Assembly (NCBI RefSeq): GCF_020621385.1
Contig: NZ_JAESVA010000009.1
Span: 1-64,000, forward strand
DNA length: 64,000 nt
DNA from: Acidisoma cellulosilyticum
GTDB lineage: Bacteria; Pseudomonadota; Alphaproteobacteria; Acetobacterales; Acetobacteraceae
Direction of reading: 5' to 3'
Part shown: piece after piece, positions 60,616 through 64,000 of the stretch
Position numbering within the stretch: the first letter of the stretch is position 1
Layout of the letters: each line of letters begins with the position of its first letter
The notes under the pieces: generated by a model
What the model saw: the letters and a program-made list of their open reading frames with translations, nothing else
Told to the model about the DNA's origin: nothing
Databases searched by the model: none
Translations under genes and position numbers: made by a program

Positions 60616-62448
60616 ATGTGTTTAGCGTGCAACTGGGCGAAACATCTCGCTTTTGACAAGTCCGCAGCTGCTGCGTTTCCCAGCGGCAGCTTGTCCCGGC
60701 GCAGCATGTTGCAGGCAGCGGTGGCCGTCGCTCCGGTCTCCTTGGCGCTTGCGGGATCGCATCAGGCATTCGCGCAGACGACAGAGACGCCGGTCGCCGC
60801 GAACGATGCCGAAGCCGACATCGTCTTCCATAACGGCCCCGTCTATACGGTCGATGAGAAGAATCTTTGGGCGCGCGCGGTCGCGGTGAAAGCCGAGCGC
60901 ATTATCTATGTCGGCGATGATGCCGGCGTGCAGCATTTCATCGGCCCGAAAACGCGGGTGATCGACCTGCAGGGCAGAATGCTGCTGCCCGGCTTCGTCG
61001 AAGGCCATATCCATCCGGTGCTAGGTTCCACGGTCACGCGCGGCATCGACCTGCAGTTCAACTCGCAGGCGGAAGTTTTTGCCGAATTGCGGAAGAACAA
61101 GGACAATCTGATCGGCGGCGTGGTGCGCGGCTTCGGCTGGCGCTACAGCGCCTTCCCCACCACCGGCCCGCGCAAAGAAGATCTCGACGCGATCTGGCCC
61201 GATACGCCCGTCCTGCTGGCCGCGATCGACGCGCATTCGGCCTGGGCCAATTCCAAGGCCTTGTCGCTGGCCGGCATCACCAAGGATACGCCCGACCCGA
61301 ACCCTGGCTTCAGCTATTTCCAGCGCGATCCCGTCACGCATGAGCCCACGGGCTGGCTGGTGGAAGTGCCGGCCATTCTGCAGGTTCTGGCGGCCGCGAT
61401 GCCCTTCACGCCCGAATATATTGCCGCGTCACTGGACGAATGGCTGCCCAAAGCCTCGGCTGCCGGCATTACCAGCCTGTTCGATGCCGGTCTGCAGATC
61501 GTCCCGAATGACGTCGGCTTCCAATACTACACGGATCTTGAAAAGGCGGGGGAGCTGCCAGTTCGCATCGTCGGCTCCTATTACCATGTTGACCCGTCTA
61601 TCGATCCGGTGCCGCTCATCTCCGATCTCAAAACGACGTTCAATACGGAACTGGTCAAGGCCTCCGTGCTGAAGCTGAACATGGACGGGGTGGATGCCGC
61701 CCGCACGGCGGCGATGCTGGAACCTTATACCGATATGCCGAGCGTCACCGGGGATTCTCTGCTGACACCCGCGATGCTGAACGACATCGTGCTGCGCGCC
61801 GATGCGAAGGGCCTGGACATCCATGTCCATTCCATCGGTGACCGGGCAACGCGGCTGACGCTGAGCGCTATGGAAGCGGCAATCAAGACCAATCCCGCGC
61901 GCGACCGGCGCTTCACCATCGCCCATTGTCAGGGCATCGACGCGGCCGATTTGCCGCGCTTCAAGCAGTTGGGCGTCATTGCCGAATTCTCCGGACAATG
62001 GGCCGCGCCGGACCCCTATTGGGCGGAAATCACGACGGCGCGCTGGGGCAAGGAACGCGCCAATAATACCTATCGCTTCGGCACTCTGGTGCGGGACGGT
62101 GCGCGCATTACCTTCGGCACCGACTGGCCGGCGGCGAGCCATTACAGCACCTATCGGCCGCTGGAGGCGATCGAGGTCGGGGTGACGCGTTGCGAGCTTG
62201 GCGCCGTCGGCCAGACCCCGCTGCCGCCGCAGGATGAGCGGATCACTCTGCCGCAGGCGATCCATGCCAATACGCTGGCGGCGGCGCACCAGATCCGCCT
62301 GGATCACAAGGTCGGATCGATCGAGGTCGGGAAGGATGCGGATCTGATCGTGCTCGACCGCAACCTGTTCGAAGCCAAGCCGGAGCAGATCCATCAGGCA
62401 AAGGTGCTGCTGACGCTGATGGGCGGACAGATTCGCTATGAAGCCTGA
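60616..62448 (+). CDS. Tat-exported metal-dependent amidohydrolase (YtcJ-like)
   Basis: 610 residues; AAGGAG six bases before the ATG. It begins MCLACNW, then a twin-arginine signal (LSRRSMLQAAVAVAPVSLAL) ending near residue 53. The amidohydrolase 3 core has FVEGHIHPVLGST (metal His pair), DIHVHSIGDRA, TIAHCQGIDA and ITFGTDWPAA (metal Asp), and the C-terminal beta-sandwich VGKDADLIVLDRN. It probably hydrolyses a C-N bond in the periplasm. It is followed after 15 bp by a lyase homologue, so the two may act in one pathway. Confidence 0.9.
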   Translation: MCLACNWAKHLAFDKSAAAAFPSGSLSRRSMLQAAVAVAPVSLALAGSHQAFAQTTETPVAANDAEADIVFHNGPVYTVDEKNLWARAVAVKAERIIYVGDDAGVQHFIGPKTRVIDLQGRMLLPGFVEGHIHPVLGSTVTRGIDLQFNSQAEVFAELRKNKDNLIGGVVRGFGWRYSAFPTTGPRKEDLDAIWPDTPVLLAAIDAHSAWANSKALSLAGITKDTPDPNPGFSYFQRDPVTHEPTGWLVEVPAILQVLAAAMPFTPEYIAASLDEWLPKASAAGITSLFDAGLQIVPNDVGFQYYTDLEKAGELPVRIVGSYYHVDPSIDPVPLISDLKTTFNTELVKASVLKLNMDGVDAARTAAMLEPYTDMPSVTGDSLLTPAMLNDIVLRADAKGLDIHVHSIGDRATRLTLSAMEAAIKTNPARDRRFTIAHCQGIDAADLPRFKQLGVIAEFSGQWAAPDPYWAEITTARWGKERANNTYRFGTLVRDGARITFGTDWPAASHYSTYRPLEAIEVGVTRCELGAVGQTPLPPQDERITLPQAIHANTLAAAHQIRLDHKVGSIEVGKDADLIVLDRNLFEAKPEQIHQAKVLLTLMGGQIRYEA

Positions 62449-62463
62449 TCGGGTCTGATCGGC

Positions 62464-64000
62464 ATGCTGGAGATCGGGGATTGCGCGATCGACCTGGCCC
62501 AGATCGTAAAGGCAACCGCGCAGTCCACGCAAATCCGCCTCAGCCCTGCCGCGCACGCCCGTGTGGCGGCGTCGCGCGCGGTGGTGGAAGCCTATGCGGC
62601 GGGAGATGAGCCGGTCTATGGGCTGAATACCGGGCTTGGCGGCAATCTCGGCTATCGGCTTGACCCCGCATCGCTCGCGGCCTTTCAGATCCAGATGATC
62701 AGGGGACGGACGATCGGCGTGGGGCCGCTGTTTTCCCAGGCCGTCTCGCGCCGGCAGTTGCTTTGCCGGATCATTGGCCTGGCCCAGGGCGGCGCGGGCA
62801 TTTCCCCGGCCGTGCTGGACGGGATGATCGCCATATTCAATCGCGGCGTCACGCCCGCCATGCCGGGTCGCGGCTCGATCGGGGCCGGTGATCTCGGCCT
62901 TGCCGCCCATATGGGCGCGGTCGTGATCGGGCGTGGTCAGGCCTGGTTCGCGGACAGGCTGATGCCGGGTGCCGAAGCCTTGGCCGCCGCCGGTCTGTCG
63001 CCTGTGGTGCTCGGTCCCAAGGATGCGCTGGGCATCCTCAACACCAGTGCCGTGACCTGTGGCCATGCCGCCAGCGTTCTGGCGGATCTTGCCGATCTCC
63101 TCATCTTCGCCACCACCGCCGCGGCCTTGTCGATGGAAGGCTATGCCGCCAATCCCACGATCTTCGACGCGCGCCTGGCGGCCGCGCGCCCGGCCGATGG
63201 GCAGACCCGCGCGGCTGCGATGTTCAGGCAAATCCTGGCGGGCAGCTATCTGCATGACGCGCCGTCGCGCTCGATCCAGGATGCCTTGTCATTCCGGGTT
63301 CTGTCCCAGATCTATGGGCCGACGCTGGCGGCCTTCGATACTGCGGTCGAAGCCGTGACGCTTGAAATCAATGCTGCCGCCGACAATCCCCTTGTGCTCG
63401 CCGAGGACAGGGTGATCCTCTCGACCGCAAATTTCCACACGCCCGCGATCGCCCTTGCCTTCGACAGTCTGGCTATAGCACTTTGCCATCTTGCCAGTGC
63501 CAGTCTTCAGCGGACGATCAAGCTGATGGATCCGCGCCTGTCCGGCCTGCCCAAATATCTGTCCCCGGTCGGCGGCGCATCGGTCGGGTTCAATGCGCTG
63601 CAAAAGACAGCATCCTATCTCCATGCGGAAATTCGGCTGAAGGCGACGCCGGCCAGCCTCGATTCCGTTCCGGTTTCCGAGACGGTCGAGGACCATGCGC
63701 CGAATACGCCGCTGACGATCCGCAAGCTTGAGGAGCAAGTGCTGGTGCTCCGTCTGCTGATCGCGATCGAGGCGCTGACGGCGGCGCAAGCCGTGGATCT
63801 GCGCGGTCAGCCGGTTTTGTCGGCGCCCACGGCCGCCCTGCATGCGGCCATCCGGGCAAGCTTGCCGATGCTTGACGAGGACCGTGAAATCGGCCCGGAC
63901 GTCGACCGCGTCAATGATATCGCGCAGGATGCGGAGGTGTTGGCGGCGCTGCGCGGGTATTTCCTCGGCCTGTCGCTCAATCCGCTTTTGGCCGGCGGTT
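62464..64000 (+). CDS. Histidine/phenylalanine ammonia-lyase homologue lacking the MIO serine (3' partial)
   Basis: At least 512 residues from ATG 62,464 with no stop before the right edge; the family is about 500-520 long, so little is missing. Family features: VYGLNTGLGGNLG, QIQMIRGRTIGVGP, SIQDALSFRVLSQIYGP, LEINAAADNPLVLAEDR and LSTANFHTPAIALAFDSL. At the cofactor site the protein reads GSIGAGDLGLAAH instead of GSxGASGDLxPLxH: Ala141 is followed directly by Gly142, and the serine of the Ala-Ser-Gly triad is absent. The self-made MIO cofactor therefore cannot form in the usual way, so ammonia-lyase activity is doubtful. Confidence 0.85.
   Translation, partial: MLEIGDCAIDLAQIVKATAQSTQIRLSPAAHARVAASRAVVEAYAAGDEPVYGLNTGLGGNLGYRLDPASLAAFQIQMIRGRTIGVGPLFSQAVSRRQLLCRIIGLAQGGAGISPAVLDGMIAIFNRGVTPAMPGRGSIGAGDLGLAAHMGAVVIGRGQAWFADRLMPGAEALAAAGLSPVVLGPKDALGILNTSAVTCGHAASVLADLADLLIFATTAAALSMEGYAANPTIFDARLAAARPADGQTRAAAMFRQILAGSYLHDAPSRSIQDALSFRVLSQIYGPTLAAFDTAVEAVTLEINAAADNPLVLAEDRVILSTANFHTPAIALAFDSLAIALCHLASASLQRTIKLMDPRLSGLPKYLSPVGGASVGFNALQKTASYLHAEIRLKATPASLDSVPVSETVEDHAPNTPLTIRKLEEQVLVLRLLIAIEALTAAQAVDLRGQPVLSAPTAALHAAIRASLPMLDEDREIGPDVDRVNDIAQDAEVLAALRGYFLGLSLNPLLAGG

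Noticed and set aside
61429-63255. Minus-strand frame of about 600 codons across the amidohydrolase and lyase genes
   Set aside because: Antisense shadow that spans two real genes and their junction.

Overview
The window is 64 kb of GC-rich, densely coded chromosomal DNA from an alphaproteobacterium. It is most likely a member of the Acetobacteraceae or a nearby Rhodospirillales family. That placement is an inference from gene content and codon use: a giant adhesin with a Hint domain, a GW-type module shared by adhesin and glycosyltransferase, a SigF/NrsF stress cassette and many twin-arginine enzymes. I see no rRNA, tRNA, CRISPR array, prophage or complete insertion sequence.

Region 1 (1-16.5 kb) is a surface locus. 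A repetitive adhesin over 3,600 residues long enters from the left edge and ends in a Hint module. Four glycosyltransferase-like genes follow. One shares its N-terminal module with the adhesin C-terminus, and two others share a fascin-like N-terminal module. Region 2 (16.6-25.2 kb) holds a DUF72 protein, a LysR regulator divergent from an SDR and a glutathione transferase, a porin, a phosphodiesterase/pyrophosphatase and an FAD monooxygenase. Region 3 (25.5-31.7 kb) is an ABC importer operon of the BMP/nucleoside type with a biuret-hydrolase-type amidase inside it, followed by a GntR regulator. Region 4 (31.7-38.1 kb) has an AraC/SDR pair, an NTF2-like protein and a four-gene radical SAM plus glycosyltransferase operon.

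Region 5 (38.2-42.4 kb) is a stress cassette. An ECF sigma factor and NrsF-type anti-sigma factor are followed by a cytochrome b, a molybdopterin Tat lipoprotein and a PRC-barrel protein, and preceded by a DoxX-like membrane protein. Two promoters matching GTAAC(C/T)-N16-CGAA precede the sigma gene and the DoxX-like gene, which suggests autoregulation. Region 6 (42.4-52.5 kb) has TetR, a siderophore-interacting protein, malic enzyme, an LLM monooxygenase, a cupin, a sulfatase with its formylglycine-generating enzyme, and a fasciclin protein beside an AT-rich gap.

Region 7 (52.5-64 kb) begins with a MITE-like element that has an inverted relative at 23.9 kb. It continues with an aldo/keto reductase, a divergent aminotransferase/carbamoylase pair, an Ada alkylation-repair pair around mirrored Ada boxes, a gutted pseudogene, a secreted lipase-like enzyme, an amidohydrolase, and a histidine-ammonia-lyase homologue without the serine needed for the MIO cofactor, cut by the right edge.
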